From Spirosoma endbachense (GTDB taxonomy: Bacteria > Bacteroidota > Bacteroidia > Cytophagales > Spirosomataceae): 64,000 bases of DNA. Where the stretch lies: positions 6,434,985 through 6,498,984 of the forward strand of contig NZ_CP045997.1 of the NCBI RefSeq assembly GCF_010233585.1, in the 5' to 3' direction. The position numbers and the translations under genes are program-made. The notes under the pieces were generated by a model. The model did not search any database and was not told the origin of the DNA. It saw only the letters and a program-made list of their open reading frames with translations. Of this stretch, positions 33,897 through 42,911 are shown piece by piece (within the stretch, counting starts at the first letter, position 1; each line of letters opens with the position of its first letter).

Positions 33897-33947
33897 TTTA
33901 GTGTGACAGACAGGCTTTTAGCTCAAAAACCTGTCTGTCACACTAAA
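33897..33947. terminator. Hairpin terminator of the S46 peptidase gene
   Basis: 18-bp perfect arms (TTTAGTGTGACAGACAGG at 33897-33914; complement at 33930-33947) plus an inner TTTT/AAAA pairing. It lies immediately next to the peptidase stop at 33948 on the minus strand. Confidence 0.75.
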
Positions 33948-36146
33948 TTATTTTTTTGTAGAAATTTTATTAGCTGATCCCGTGGGGATCGTTCCGGTTA
34001 ATTCACTGACGATCCGATCAGCCTTGTATATATAGCGCATGGCCGCTACGATCCCGCCAGTATGAACCGAGATTGTCCGGTTGGCATCCGGTACAAAAAT
34101 AAATTCTCCCGGCAAACTTTCCATATTACCATCGAACGCCAGTCCGACCGCTTCCCGGTTTTTATTGATCATGGGGCTGCCTGAATTTCCACCAATAATG
34201 TCATTCGTGGAAATAAAACACATAGGTTGTTTAAGCAATTCGGCGGGTGGGTTTTTCCAGCGGGCGGGCAGATTCCACGGCGCTTTATCGGCAAACGAAT
34301 AATTGCGGTCATAGAGTCCGGCAAATGTGGTTAGAATGGGTGCCTTTGTTCCGTTATAGTCATAGCTCTGCACGACACCATCATTAATCCGAAGCGAGAA
34401 GGTCGCATCGGGCGGTACGGCAGAACCATAAACATCGTAGAGCATTCGGCCCAGCTGACCGCGCAGCACCTCCTGTCGTTGCGAGATCTGCCGTGCCTGC
34501 CGTGCCGACGTTACATAACGGGGAAAACCGATACGAGCCAGAGCTAATAGCGGATCATTGGAAGCCGCTATGGCTCCCGGTCGGGTAGCCAGTTCTTTAA
34601 CAAATGCCGGATCTTTCAACTTTGTGGTTTTAACCAGATAAGCAGCCGCTTCTTTGGGCGTTCGGTTTTTGCCGGAAGCTGTTTCAAATGCCGCTTTTAT
34701 GTAAGGGTCGTCGTTACCCAGGCCAATTTGCGCTTCGGCCAGGTGAGCGGCCAGGTAGGCCTCTTCCAGTACAGCGCTTTTGACGTTTGGTGTGACAACC
34801 AGAGAACGTGCATTTTCGGCATCCTGCGGACGCGAGGTTAGTAACTCGCCATATTGTGTTAGAACATTGGCAAATGTGAGCAGCTCACCCATCATTCGCT
34901 CGCTCGGAGCCAAATAGTTGGCATCTCTGAACAGGCTCCGCAACTGTGCCGTATTAGCGGCCAGGTCATCCCAGGTTTTTAACTGATCGGTGGGGAGGTT
35001 CTTGGCTTTTGCTGCGGACTGAAACTGGCGTTCAAAGGTAGCCTTACGTGCTAATAAGCTTGCATCGCGCAGACCTGCCAATTGGCCGCCATACGCTTTG
35101 AGACTATTATCGTAGCTGAATATCTCATTTAAAATACTGTCATTTTTGGCGGTTGCATTATAGGACTTCAGGGCCGCAGACCGGTTACGCAGTAGCTGGA
35201 TGGTTGCTGGTGTCTGTAGATCCCGGTCAAATTCGAGTTCGGCTACGGTTTTGAGCCGCTCGGTATGCCCCGGATTGCCAATGACAAAAATGGGCTCTCC
35301 ATCGCGGACGCCGTTCGTGTTGAATTTGAAGAAATGGGTCGTTTGCAGTGGTTTTCCATTATCGTAAACCCGGAAAAAAGAGCAGTCAAGCGCATAACGG
35401 GGATAGGTGAAATTGTCATAATCACCGCCGAAAAAACCAAGCTGCAACTCGGGCATGAATACAAGCCGCACATCGGTATAGCGTTTGAAGCCGTAGAGTG
35501 CATATCGACCGCCATCATAGAATGTGATCGTTTGCAGTTCCAGTCCCTGCCAGCCTTCCTTGCTTCCATATTCCTGCTTTATGGTCGTAAAAGCCTGTTC
35601 ACGAGCCTGCAACTGTGCCTGTTCGGAGCCAGCGACGTTCATCGCATCCTGAACCCGTTTCGTAATATCGTCGATCTTAACCAACTGATCGACAAACAGG
35701 CCATCCACTTTTCGTTCTTCGGTTAGGGTTTTTGCATAAAAACCAGTCGCATTCAGATCTTCGCCTTTACGGGTTACGCCCGTGCCCGACTCGCGGGCAC
35801 AATGGTGGTTTGTCATCACCAGTCCATTGGCCGATACGAATGATGCCGAGCAGTAGTCCGCAAAACGTAATGAAGCCAGCCGGGCTTCATCAAACCATTT
35901 TTCGTCGGGTTTAAAGTTGTACGTCTTCGTAAAATAGTCCTTGGGTGGACTGTCGAAGGTCCACATTTTCCCCAGGTCGAGCGGGCCACCTATGGCGCTA
36001 TCGGATTGGTCGGCCGACGCGGCTGCAGAATAGGATTGTGTCGTTTGCGCAGAGAGTGGGCCGACCAGGTTGGCTATCAATGCAGCTGTCAGCAAAGTGG
36101 AGCGAAGGTTGATCCTATGCATCAGAGAAAAGGAGCTGTTAATCAA
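33948..36146 (-). CDS. S46-family dipeptidyl peptidase (DPP7/DPP11-like)
   Basis: The 732-residue exported serine peptidase removes dipeptides from oligopeptide N-termini in the periplasm. After the signal region (SLMHRINLRSTLLTAALIANLV...AQT) come the mature N-terminus (GGPLDLGKMWTFDSPPKDYF), catalytic His in GLVMTNHHCARES (~110), FGGDYDNFTYPRYALDCSFFRVYD and catalytic Ser in IIGGNSGSPMINK (~660), characteristic of S46. Length agrees with the family. P1 specificity cannot be called from the visible motifs. Single gene. Confidence 0.93.
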   Translation of the reverse strand: MINSSFSLMHRINLRSTLLTAALIANLVGPLSAQTTQSYSAAASADQSDSAIGGPLDLGKMWTFDSPPKDYFTKTYNFKPDEKWFDEARLASLRFADYCSASFVSANGLVMTNHHCARESGTGVTRKGEDLNATGFYAKTLTEERKVDGLFVDQLVKIDDITKRVQDAMNVAGSEQAQLQAREQAFTTIKQEYGSKEGWQGLELQTITFYDGGRYALYGFKRYTDVRLVFMPELQLGFFGGDYDNFTYPRYALDCSFFRVYDNGKPLQTTHFFKFNTNGVRDGEPIFVIGNPGHTERLKTVAELEFDRDLQTPATIQLLRNRSAALKSYNATAKNDSILNEIFSYDNSLKAYGGQLAGLRDASLLARKATFERQFQSAAKAKNLPTDQLKTWDDLAANTAQLRSLFRDANYLAPSERMMGELLTFANVLTQYGELLTSRPQDAENARSLVVTPNVKSAVLEEAYLAAHLAEAQIGLGNDDPYIKAAFETASGKNRTPKEAAAYLVKTTKLKDPAFVKELATRPGAIAASNDPLLALARIGFPRYVTSARQARQISQRQEVLRGQLGRMLYDVYGSAVPPDATFSLRINDGVVQSYDYNGTKAPILTTFAGLYDRNYSFADKAPWNLPARWKNPPAELLKQPMCFISTNDIIGGNSGSPMINKNREAVGLAFDGNMESLPGEFIFVPDANRTISVHTGGIVAAMRYIYKADRIVSELTGTIPTGSANKISTKK

Positions 36147-36315
36147 TAAAACGTGAATTTAAGGGCAAACGTTTTACAGGAAGTTATTTTATCCTTCGGC
36201 AATAGGTCTTTTCAGGGGCCGAAAACTTTTAACCGAAGCTTAATTATAAGCCTTTAATCAATTGTTGATCATACACATCTAACCTATGAATTGCGTAAAA
36301 AACAGATCCATAGTT

Positions 36316-36498
36316 ATGAAAACGAATAAATTGCTTGGGCTCCTGACAGCACTAGTTCTGCTCGTATCAGTGGCCGGTTGTGCCCCGGCCTATTATGGCA
36401 ACCGTTACGGTAGTTATCACGGACGGCATCATCATCCATACGCGGCTCGTCCGGTTCCACCCCGGCCTTATGGAGGCTATGGGCATCCGGGCTGGTAG
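36316..36498 (+). CDS. Small His/Tyr/Pro/Gly-rich lipoprotein
   Basis: From MKTNKLLGLLTALVLLVSVAGC (start 36316; the frame is open from 36286) this is a 60-residue protein. Its lipobox VAGC is followed by a short tail rich in Tyr, Gly, His, Arg and Pro (SYHGRHHHPYAARPVPPRPYGG). It is probably anchored in the membrane as a tiny lipoprotein. The His cluster could bind metal, but no function is known to me. Confidence 0.7.
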   Translation: MKTNKLLGLLTALVLLVSVAGCAPAYYGNRYGSYHGRHHHPYAARPVPPRPYGGYGHPGW

Positions 36499-36509
36499 AT
36501 CAGATTTTG

Positions 36510-36556
36510 TGTCAAATGCGACGGGGCGCTTCTGAAGCGCCCCGTCGCATTTGACA
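36510..36556. terminator. 23-bp hairpin between convergent genes
   Basis: Perfect arms 36510-36532 and 36534-36556 around a 1-nt centre, very GC-rich inside (GACGGGGCGCTTC). It terminates the small lipoprotein and NDH-2 genes from both sides. Confidence 0.8.
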
Positions 36557-36560
36557 TTTA

Positions 36561-37901
36561 TCAGCTCATTTCATTTTTCAGCATAATTTCCTGCCCAACC
36601 TTATCGTCTTTTCGAACAAAAGGCCGAATAATGATCCGGGTGCCTCGCTGATAGGTGAAGAGTCGATAGATCCAGTTACTGAAAACGATCAATTTACTGC
36701 GGAACCCGACCAAATACCAGATGTGAACAAACAGCCACGCCATCCAGGCAATGAACCCGCCGAGATGCACATTGCCCGGTAAGTCGGCTACGGCACGGCT
36801 ACGCCCAACAATGGCCAGCGATCCTTTATCGAAGTATTCGAAGGGCTCGGTAGGCTCGTTCTTCATTAACCGGCGTAGATTTTTGGCCAGATGAACGCCC
36901 TGCTGAATAGCGGGTTGCGCAACACCGGGGTGGCCTTTCGGGTATTTTTCCAGCTTCATAAAGGCAATATCCCCGATAGCAAATACATCGGTCATCCCCT
37001 GGATACGATTAATCGGATCGACCAGAATTCGTCCTTTTTCTATTGACTCTGCTGGTATACCCTCAATCAGTGCTCCTGTAACCCCAGCCCCCCATACCAG
37101 TGTCTGGGTTTTAATCTGTTCTCCCCCTTTGAAGGTTACCGTCTCGCCATCGTACGATTCGACCAGCGTATTTAATTTGACAACAACGCCAAGGTCTTCG
37201 AGGTAACGTTGTGCTTTCTGTCCGGCTTCATCCGACATAGGCGGCAATACCTTGCCTAAGCCCTCCACGATATAGATTTTCATCTCACTGAAATCCAGTC
37301 CAGGATAATCGTTTGGCAGGACGTGTTTACGCATTTCGGCCAGCGATCCGGCCATTTCAACACCGGTTGGACCGGCTCCGGCAATGACGAACGTCAGTAG
37401 ACTTTGTCGTTCCGCCGAATCGGTGGTGACGCTGGCCTGTTCAAAACATTGCAGAAACTGACTCCGGACGTTGAGGGCTTCCGGAATGGTTTTAAGCGGG
37501 AATGAGTATTTCTGGATCTGCTCATTCCCGAAAAAATTGGATTTTGAGCCAGTAGCAATAACTAGGTAATCGTAATGCAGGTCACCGATCAACGTAGTCA
37601 CGGTTTTGGTGGCAGGGTCAATCTTGTTGACCCGCACCATCCGGTAATGAAAGTCGGTGTGCCCATCGAACATCTTTCGGAAAGGTTCGGCAATGGCATC
37701 CGGCTCCAGACCGGCAGTTGCTACCTGATAGAGCAGCGGCCAGAAACCGTTATAATTTTGTTTATCGAACAGCACTACCTGCACATCCTTATCTTTCAGG
37801 CTCTTGGCTAAATTCATGCCGCCGAACCCTCCACCTATAATGACGACGCGCGGTTTAGCCGTATCGGGTATGTTGAGCGAAAGTTTATCGAATTGAAGCA
37901 T
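36561..37901 (-). CDS. ndh: Type II NADH:quinone dehydrogenase (NDH-2)
   Basis: The 446-residue flavoprotein oxidises NADH and reduces quinone without proton pumping. Visible: FAD-binding VVIIGGGFGGMNLAKSL (19-35), YLVIATGSKSNFFG, the NADH-binding FVIAGAGPTGVEMAGSLAE (~168), TLVWGAGVTGALIEG, FAIGDIAF...KYPKGHPGVAQPAIQQG, and a C-terminal amphipathic/membrane region (GGFIAWMAWLFVHIWYLVGF) for peripheral attachment to the inner membrane. Full length; single gene. Confidence 0.92.
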   Translation of the reverse strand: MLQFDKLSLNIPDTAKPRVVIIGGGFGGMNLAKSLKDKDVQVVLFDKQNYNGFWPLLYQVATAGLEPDAIAEPFRKMFDGHTDFHYRMVRVNKIDPATKTVTTLIGDLHYDYLVIATGSKSNFFGNEQIQKYSFPLKTIPEALNVRSQFLQCFEQASVTTDSAERQSLLTFVIAGAGPTGVEMAGSLAEMRKHVLPNDYPGLDFSEMKIYIVEGLGKVLPPMSDEAGQKAQRYLEDLGVVVKLNTLVESYDGETVTFKGGEQIKTQTLVWGAGVTGALIEGIPAESIEKGRILVDPINRIQGMTDVFAIGDIAFMKLEKYPKGHPGVAQPAIQQGVHLAKNLRRLMKNEPTEPFEYFDKGSLAIVGRSRAVADLPGNVHLGGFIAWMAWLFVHIWYLVGFRSKLIVFSNWIYRLFTYQRGTRIIIRPFVRKDDKVGQEIMLKNEMS

Positions 37902-38125
37902 TGTCGTGAAGTTTTTGTCCAGAGGTTGTTTCTGCTTGTATTACCTAATAATCAGGTGTTTTGTTTCATAGAACGACCGGAAAGTAAGCGGGCAGAAAAC
38001 GATAACCTTCTACTATATATACGTTTTTTTAGCAGAAAAGGTTAATATATTAAGTAGCTTTGTTGTTCTCCCGACCAACGTTATCAAGCCTCCCTACGGT
38101 CCAATCTGCTTTTTGATTAGTTTGT

Positions 38126-40546
38126 ATGCGTTTAGGTCTATGCGGTCTGATAAGCTTTTTATTTTTTTGCCATTGTACACAGGGGCAGAATCCGTCCAGA
38201 CGGGCTACGATTAGCGGTTATGTTCGCGAAATTGGTAGCCAGGAGGCTCTGATTGGTGTCAATGTGTATGTGCCCGGCACAACGACCGGTACAACAACCA
38301 ATACTTACGGTTTCTATTCACTGACGTTGCCTATGCAGGACAGCCTGCGGTTAGCGTATTCGTTTGTTGGGTACGAAACGGTTCTGCATACGAGCCAATT
38401 GCGGACCAGCCAAACGATAAACATCGATTTAACGCCGGGGCAGGCACTGGCAGAGGTTGATGTGAAGGCCGGGCCAAGAGGTGAAAAAGTCAGTGAGAGC
38501 GCGCAGATGAGTACGATTGACATACCCATTGCGCAAGTCAAGAAGATTCCGGCCTTTCTGGGCGAGAAAGATGTATTGAAAGTAATACAGTTGATGCCGG
38601 GTGTACAGAAAGGTTCGGAAGGGCAAACCGGTATTTATGTACGGGGTGGTGGACCAGACCAGAATCTGGTTATACTGGATGATGCGATTGTTTATAATGC
38701 CAGCCATTTATTCGGCTTTTTTTCGGTCTTCAACGGCGACGCTATCAAGAGCGTTGAGTTAATAAAAGGCGGCTTCCCTGCTCGCTTCGGCGGACGATTA
38801 TCGTCGGTTATTGAACTGAACCTAAAAGATGGTAACCGCGAAAAACTCCACGGCGAAGGCGGTATTGGGCTTATTGCATCGAGACTTACCCTCGAAGGGC
38901 CATTAACGAGAAATAAAAAAACGGGCCAGCGTTCTGGGTCGTTTCTGCTATCGGGCCGTCGTACTTATCTGGATATTCTGGCCGCTCCACTGATCAATGC
39001 CGAAACGCGGGGACAAACGAAAATTGGGTATTATTTCTACGACCTTAATGCCAAGGCCAACTATGATCTAGGGGCCAAAGACAAACTTTATCTGAGTGGC
39101 TATTTTGGCCGCGACAAATTCCATTCCCGTGATAAAGTAGAAAATTCAGATACCGATTTGAGTTGGGGCAATGCCACCGGGACGTTGCGCTGGAACCATC
39201 TGTTCAACCAGAAGCTATTTTCAAATAGTTCGTTGATTTTCAGTGATTACAAGTTCCAAATTGCTTCCGTAGAGCGCGGAACGACTGATAATCAGCTTTA
39301 TTCGCTCCAGTACAATTCCGGTATTCGTGATTTCTCCCTGAAATATGATCTCGATTATTACCCATCGCCTGAACATTCGGTAAGGGCAGGCCTACAAAGT
39401 ACCTACCACCGATTTACACCCAGCGCGGTTGTTTTGCAGAACTCCGCCATCAGCCAGTTGACTAGTAATGTCAGTACAATCGACGTTGTCGAGTCGGGTG
39501 TTTATGCAGAGGATACCTGGCGTCCGTCCAGCCGTTGGCGCGTGAATGGCGGGTTACGATTCAGCTATTTCAAGCAGAAAGATGTTGGTTATTTTCGGCC
39601 GGAGCCTCGATTGTCGGGAGCTTTTATGATTAAATCCGATTTGTCGGTCAAGGCATCATATGCGCTCATGAATCAGTACGTTCATTTGCTGTCGAATACG
39701 GGTATTGGATTGCCTACCGACTTGTGGGTACCTACTACCGATCGGGTGAAGCCTCAACAATCGCAACAGGTTGCCATAGGTGTTGCTAAAGATTTTGTCG
39801 ATAAAGGTTTAACGTTAACGGTGGAGGGCTATTACAAGGCGATGAACAACATCATTAATTATAAAGAAGGCGCCAGTTTTCTGTTAATTAATGACCCCAC
39901 ATCGGCAAACAGCGTTCGTTGGGAAGATAATGTTACAGCTGGGCGGGGCTGGTCGTATGGTGCTGAGTTTCTTTTGCAAAAAAAAATAGGCCGTTTTTCG
40001 GGCTGGACGGGCTATACACTCTCGTGGACGCAGTGGCAATTTGCCGAGCTAAACAACGGTCAATCATTTTATCCGCGCTATGATCGGCGGCACGATATTT
40101 CATTGGTTGGCATCTATGAACTAAACAAGCGCATCACGTTGTCGGCTACCTGGGTCTATGGTACAGGCAACGCGCTGACAATGCCACTTAGCCGATACAA
40201 TGCCGACCGGCCAGGAATGTCGTTTTCATCTGTAGATGGCGGGAGTGGCCTGATTCAGGGCCTTTTCCAGAATGGACGTATTGTCGAAGATTATGGTAAT
40301 CAAAAGAATAGCTTCCGAGCCGAAGCCTATCATCGATTCGATGTAAGCATACAGTTTCACAAGCAGAAGAAACATCACGAACGGACCTGGGAGGTCAGCT
40401 TTTATAATCTATACAATCGTCGGAACCCGTATTTCTACCGACTTGAAGCCGTGAACTCAACGGCAACCGACCCAGGCCGAACGGCTTTGTTCCGTTATTC
40501 TGTTTTTCCAATTGTTCCATCTGTCAGTTACAATTTTAAATTCTGA
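38126..40546 (+). CDS. TonB-dependent receptor with carboxypeptidase-regulatory-like domain
   Basis: The 806-residue outer-membrane receptor has a signal peptide (ending near CTQGQ), a CarboxypepD_reg-like domain (ISGYVREIGSQEALIGVNVYVPG), a plug (VLKVIQLMPGVQKGSEGQTGIYVRGG; IKSVELIKGGFPARFGGRLSSVIEL) and a beta-barrel ending in YNFKF. There is no STN domain. It is followed 8 bp later by a DUF4249 lipoprotein gene, the usual partner of this receptor subtype, so the two are one operon. Substrate unknown. Confidence 0.92.
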   Translation: MRLGLCGLISFLFFCHCTQGQNPSRRATISGYVREIGSQEALIGVNVYVPGTTTGTTTNTYGFYSLTLPMQDSLRLAYSFVGYETVLHTSQLRTSQTINIDLTPGQALAEVDVKAGPRGEKVSESAQMSTIDIPIAQVKKIPAFLGEKDVLKVIQLMPGVQKGSEGQTGIYVRGGGPDQNLVILDDAIVYNASHLFGFFSVFNGDAIKSVELIKGGFPARFGGRLSSVIELNLKDGNREKLHGEGGIGLIASRLTLEGPLTRNKKTGQRSGSFLLSGRRTYLDILAAPLINAETRGQTKIGYYFYDLNAKANYDLGAKDKLYLSGYFGRDKFHSRDKVENSDTDLSWGNATGTLRWNHLFNQKLFSNSSLIFSDYKFQIASVERGTTDNQLYSLQYNSGIRDFSLKYDLDYYPSPEHSVRAGLQSTYHRFTPSAVVLQNSAISQLTSNVSTIDVVESGVYAEDTWRPSSRWRVNGGLRFSYFKQKDVGYFRPEPRLSGAFMIKSDLSVKASYALMNQYVHLLSNTGIGLPTDLWVPTTDRVKPQQSQQVAIGVAKDFVDKGLTLTVEGYYKAMNNIINYKEGASFLLINDPTSANSVRWEDNVTAGRGWSYGAEFLLQKKIGRFSGWTGYTLSWTQWQFAELNNGQSFYPRYDRRHDISLVGIYELNKRITLSATWVYGTGNALTMPLSRYNADRPGMSFSSVDGGSGLIQGLFQNGRIVEDYGNQKNSFRAEAYHRFDVSIQFHKQKKHHERTWEVSFYNLYNRRNPYFYRLEAVNSTATDPGRTALFRYSVFPIVPSVSYNFKF

Positions 40547-40554
40547 TTGGCCGT

Positions 40555-41460
40555 ATGAAGGTTATCCTGTTTTTGATTGGTCTATTGCTCACAACGTCTC
40601 TTTTCTGGGGATGCGGTAGTCTGCGGAATGAAGTTGATCCGGGCGAATTAGGTGCCGAAACTGCTAAACTGGTCGTTAGCAGTTTCTTATCGCCACAAGA
40701 TTCCTTATTAACCGTAAAACTAACGCGTTCCCGTACTGTCGTGGGCGATAGTATTGGCGGATCGATCGATGGCGAGAATGTTACAGATGCTACCGTTACG
40801 CTGTCGGATGGGAGTCGATCGGTAGGCCTACGTTATAAAGCAGATAATCAGCCTTATTATAGCATAACTGCCAAACAACTGCCCATTGCAGTGGGTAAGA
40901 CCTATACGCTTACGGTTCAAACGCCTAAAGGTGAGCAGGCGACGAGCACTTGTACCATACCTGGGCCGGTTAGTGTAAGTGCAGTAACTTTTGACTCGCT
41001 GGCCAGTGGCCGGAATCAGCGATATTTTGTGCAGCCTCGATGGAAGGACCCAGCTGGACAGCCTAATTATTATCAGGCTGCAGGCGTTTTTGTATTTGTT
41101 GTGAAAAACCAGGTGGAGTTCAGTAATCTGTCGTTTGACGATGATAATCGAGGTTTGTTCTCAGATGCTGGAATCGATGGCAATGCAATGATAACCGGAA
41201 GAGCTTATCTTAATGGATCGACTTTGTCGACCAGTGATCAGCCTGTAGGCTTTTTCAGGCAGTACAGAACGGCTTCGGTAACAATTAATTTATTTAGTGT
41301 AGAGCAATCGTATTACCAATATTGGTCAGCCGTGTTGCGTCAAAGACGGGTACGTAACAATCCGTTTGCTGAACCGGTGCTAATTCCCAGTAATATACAG
41401 GGTGGACTTGGCTGTTTTGCTGGCTATAATAATGCAACATTTTTGCTTAAACTGAAGTAA
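40555..41460 (+). CDS. DUF4249 lipoprotein, partner of TonB receptor
   Basis: The 301-residue protein has a lipoprotein signal (VILFLIGLLLTTSLFWGCGS, Cys ~22) and a mature part typical of DUF4249: LVVSSFLSPQDSLLTVKLTRSRTV, a Ser-Thr-rich beta domain and the C-terminal VSVEQSYYQYW-like and GGLGCFAGYN blocks (here FSVEQSYYQYW and GGLGCFAGYN). DUF4249 proteins accompany TonB receptors and are thought to be surface or periplasmic accessory proteins. It begins 8 bp after the receptor stop. Confidence 0.88.
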   Translation: MKVILFLIGLLLTTSLFWGCGSLRNEVDPGELGAETAKLVVSSFLSPQDSLLTVKLTRSRTVVGDSIGGSIDGENVTDATVTLSDGSRSVGLRYKADNQPYYSITAKQLPIAVGKTYTLTVQTPKGEQATSTCTIPGPVSVSAVTFDSLASGRNQRYFVQPRWKDPAGQPNYYQAAGVFVFVVKNQVEFSNLSFDDDNRGLFSDAGIDGNAMITGRAYLNGSTLSTSDQPVGFFRQYRTASVTINLFSVEQSYYQYWSAVLRQRRVRNNPFAEPVLIPSNIQGGLGCFAGYNNATFLLKLK

Positions 41461-41494
41461 TTGTCGGGTAGTTTAGGCGAGTGGTTATAAAAAC

Positions 41495-41534
41495 AAATGG
41501 GTAATCAGGGACGATTTGCCCTAATTACCCATTT
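41495..41534. terminator. Terminator between convergent DUF4249 and DAHP synthase genes
   Basis: Arms AAATGGGTAATCAGGG (41495-41510) and 41519-41534 pair with a single C-A mismatch; 8-nt loop. It lies between two convergent stops. Confidence 0.65.
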
Positions 41535-41552
41535 ATACTGGTTACCTAAAAA

Positions 41553-42656
41553 CTAGACGCCCTGAACAGCGCTATGGATGATCTCGGTCTGTTTCCGGAT
41601 CGATTCCATGTGGATGATTTTGTAAATTTCTTCCACAAGCTCAGGATATAAACCCAGCTTTTGACCTAAATCAGTACGGGTTTTCAAAATTTCTTTCCAG
41701 CGATCAGGCTGAAATAAGGTCACATTATTGTCGCGCTTATACTCTGCCAGGCGCTCAACGAGAGCCATGCGAGCTGCCAGCATTTCAACTATCTGCCGGT
41801 CTACGTTATCAATGCTGCGCCGTGATTGCTCCATGAAGCCTTGGAATTCAAGGTTTTGCGATTCAACCTGGCGAATTTGCAGATGATCGAGCATCTCACC
41901 AAAAGCCGCTGGTGTAAGCTGTTGAGCCGCATCACTCCACGCTTTATCCGGATCGATGTGTGACTCAACAATCAGACCGTCGTAGTTGAGGTCCATTGCC
42001 ATCTGAGCCAATTCGTTCAGATAAGCTCGTTTACCCGCCATGTGGCTTGGATCACCAATAATGGGCAGTTGTGGGAAAATGGACTTTAGCTCGATCGCCA
42101 TTTGCCACATGGGCACGTTACGATATTTGCTGGCTTCGCCCGTAGCAAATCCACGGTGAATAGCGCCCAGTTTTTTAATGCCTGCTCCTGCCAGACGCTC
42201 AAAAGCACCTACCCACAGCGCCAGATCCGGATTAACCGGATTTTTCACTAAGACAGGTACGTCAACACCACGCAGCGCATCGGCGATTTCCTGTACATTG
42301 AATGGGTTAACCGTTGTGCGGGCGCCTACCCACAGAATGTCAACGCCATATTTTAGAGCCAGTTCGATGTGCTCAGGCGTGGCTACCTCAACCGCAAAGG
42401 GTAACCCCGTTTCGGCTTTGGCCCGCTGAATCCAGGGTAGAGCAGCTTCGCCCATACCTTCAAAACTGCCGGGCCGGGTACGAGGCTTCCAAACGCCAGC
42501 TCGAATGACGTGAACGGCCCCTAGTTCTTTTAACTGGCGGGCGGTTTCAACTAACTGATCTTCGGTCTCGGCGCTGCATGGGCCAGCGATGATCAGGGGC
42601 TTGCCGTTGGTCTCAATCCACGATCCAAGCGGTTCTACGGCTAATTCTACTTTCAT
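41553..42656 (-). CDS. Bifunctional DAHP synthase / chorismate mutase (type II)
   Basis: 367 residues in two domains. Residues ~1-260 form a DAHP synthase/KDO8P-synthase-like barrel (LIIAGPCSAETEDQLVETA; VIRAGVWKPRTRPGSFEGMG; GARTTVNPFNVQEIADAL; VLVKNPVNPDL; HRGFATG; IGDPSHMAGKRAYL; DGLIVESHIDPDKAWSDAAQQL). Residues ~280-367 form an AroQ-type chorismate mutase (RRSIDNVDRQIVEMLAARMALVERLAEYKRDNNV...IHMESIRKQTE). It catalyses the first step of the shikimate pathway and the branch step to prephenate, a fusion usual in Bacteroidota. Cytoplasmic; single gene. Confidence 0.95.
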   Translation of the reverse strand: MKVELAVEPLGSWIETNGKPLIIAGPCSAETEDQLVETARQLKELGAVHVIRAGVWKPRTRPGSFEGMGEAALPWIQRAKAETGLPFAVEVATPEHIELALKYGVDILWVGARTTVNPFNVQEIADALRGVDVPVLVKNPVNPDLALWVGAFERLAGAGIKKLGAIHRGFATGEASKYRNVPMWQMAIELKSIFPQLPIIGDPSHMAGKRAYLNELAQMAMDLNYDGLIVESHIDPDKAWSDAAQQLTPAAFGEMLDHLQIRQVESQNLEFQGFMEQSRRSIDNVDRQIVEMLAARMALVERLAEYKRDNNVTLFQPDRWKEILKTRTDLGQKLGLYPELVEEIYKIIHMESIRKQTEIIHSAVQGV

Positions 42657-42797
42657 ACTCTAAACGCTAATCTGCGAGTATCACCTATACTCTATGGGGA
42701 ACTTTCAATGCAAATTTATAGTATATTTGCAGAAGGAACCAGCTGTCAGTCAAGCTAGTTCCTTCATTTGTCTAAAACTGTTTTTACTTTATCAAAC

Positions 42798-42873
42798 AGG
42801 TCGTATTCGTAATTTTAACTTATTGACCGAAATTTCGTTATATATTTCGGTCGTGTAAGACGAATACGAACCT
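42798..42873 (+). promoter_or_regulatory. Nested dyad in the leader of proline dehydrogenase
   Basis: Outer arms AGGTCGTATTCGT (42798-42810) and 42860-42873 pair apart from one bulged base. Inner arms GACCGAAAT (42825-42833) and ATTTCGGTC (42844-42852) are perfect. The structure ends 39 bp before the ATG at 42912. It is a candidate operator or RNA leader structure for proline-responsive control. Confidence 0.45.
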
Positions 42874-42911
42874 AAGCTATAGATGGAGCGCCGTCAGAAC
42901 GGAGCACTGAT

